In this document: one piece after another, positions 33,520-33,655 of the stretch
Layout of the letters: each line of letters starts with the position of its first letter
How positions within the stretch are numbered: position 1 is the stretch's first letter
Assembly (NCBI RefSeq): GCF_019209865.1
Contig: NZ_JAHUTT010000044.1
Location: forward strand, 1-33,655
Origin: Shewanella sp. NIFS-20-20
GTDB taxonomy: Bacteria; Pseudomonadota; Gammaproteobacteria; Enterobacterales; Shewanellaceae
DNA length: 33,655 nucleotides
Reading direction: 5' to 3'
Position numbers and translations under genes: made by a program
Notes under the pieces: generated by a model
Seen by the model: the letters and a program-made list of their open reading frames with translations, nothing else
Told to the model about the DNA's origin: nothing
Databases searched by the model: none

Positions 33520-33655
33520 TCAATGAACATAGTCGTTTGGTGCCAAATTCAATTGGGTGATTTGCTCAGGCGAGAACCCGTGGCGCAGTAGTTGAAAGTC
33601 TCTAATCTGCACTTCGGCTTTTTTGCCTTCACCAATAACTTGATAAAGGCTACCG
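33520..33655 (-). CDS. C-terminal end of an unrecognised protein (5' end outside window)
   Basis: The minus-strand frame is open from the window edge to a TGA at 33520-33522 and encodes at least 44 residues. The end reads VQIRDFQLLRHGFSPEQITQ and LNLAPNDYVH. The codon use looks like a real gene, and it is convergent with the immunity gene. The short tail is not enough to name a family; a transposase or a phage-type protein is possible. Confidence 0.55.
   Translation of the reverse strand, partial: GSLYQVIGEGKKAEVQIRDFQLLRHGFSPEQITQLNLAPNDYVH

Noticed and set aside
1..33655. CRISPR arrays, tRNA or rRNA genes
   Set aside because: No regularly spaced direct repeats and no cloverleaf or rRNA-like segments were noticed. 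The repeats found are isolated pairs.

Overview
The window reads like a chromosomal segment of a Shewanella-type marine gammaproteobacterium. This is inferred from gene content and protein resemblance; no database search was possible. The clues are three small multiheme c-type cytochromes, a split flavocytochrome c reductase, a small tetraheme cytochrome resembling Shewanella STC, EAL/GGDEF signalling proteins, a DUF2780 (VcgC/VcgE) protein and an ISAs1-family insertion sequence.

Layout. 1-550: the 3' end of an ISAs1-family IS that has cut a tetR-type gene. 550-3550: a LysR regulator facing a two-gene periplasmic reductase (Tat-exported flavin subunit plus tetraheme subunit). 3550-4100: a long non-coding stretch with paired palindromes. 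4110-9420: trmL, two uncharacterised proteins, a lipoprotein/zinc-protease M16 pair and a zinc-ribbon methyltransferase. 9600-13970: a CSS-EAL phosphodiesterase with a small exported repeat protein, divergent from a PAS-GGDEF-EAL protein preceded by a 16-codon upstream ORF. 13950-17940: a DTW-domain tRNA modification enzyme, a Bcr/CflA exporter with a divergent LysR, and a second LysR. 18338-21225: a respiratory operon made of a membrane-anchored unknown, a pentaheme NrfB-like cytochrome, NrfC-like and NrfD-like subunits and an STC-like tetraheme cytochrome, with no catalytic reductase. 21360-27380: mixed housekeeping and unknown genes (DUF885, Sel1 repeats, YciC-like, DUF2780, TerB-like, HDOD). 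27380-28340: degraded DNA with a MerR-family remnant. 28339-33520: an RHS/YD-repeat locus. 33520-end: the 3' end of an unrecognised gene.

The most notable system is at 28339-33416. It comprises a small secreted YD-repeat protein, a 1340-residue Sec-exported RHS protein whose variable C-terminus is an intact-looking M23 (LytM-type) peptidoglycan endopeptidase, and a 7-bp-overlapping A+T-rich lipoprotein gene that is the obvious immunity candidate. The next most interesting is the NrfBCD plus STC module without NrfA, which could pass menaquinol electrons to a soluble periplasmic cytochrome independently of CymA. The split flavocytochrome c at 1669-3532 could be a client of that pool, but its substrate-binding residues differ from those of fumarate reductase.

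Several starts were reassigned to internal ATG/GTG codons on the basis of Shine-Dalgarno placement. The evidence for each is given with the gene.
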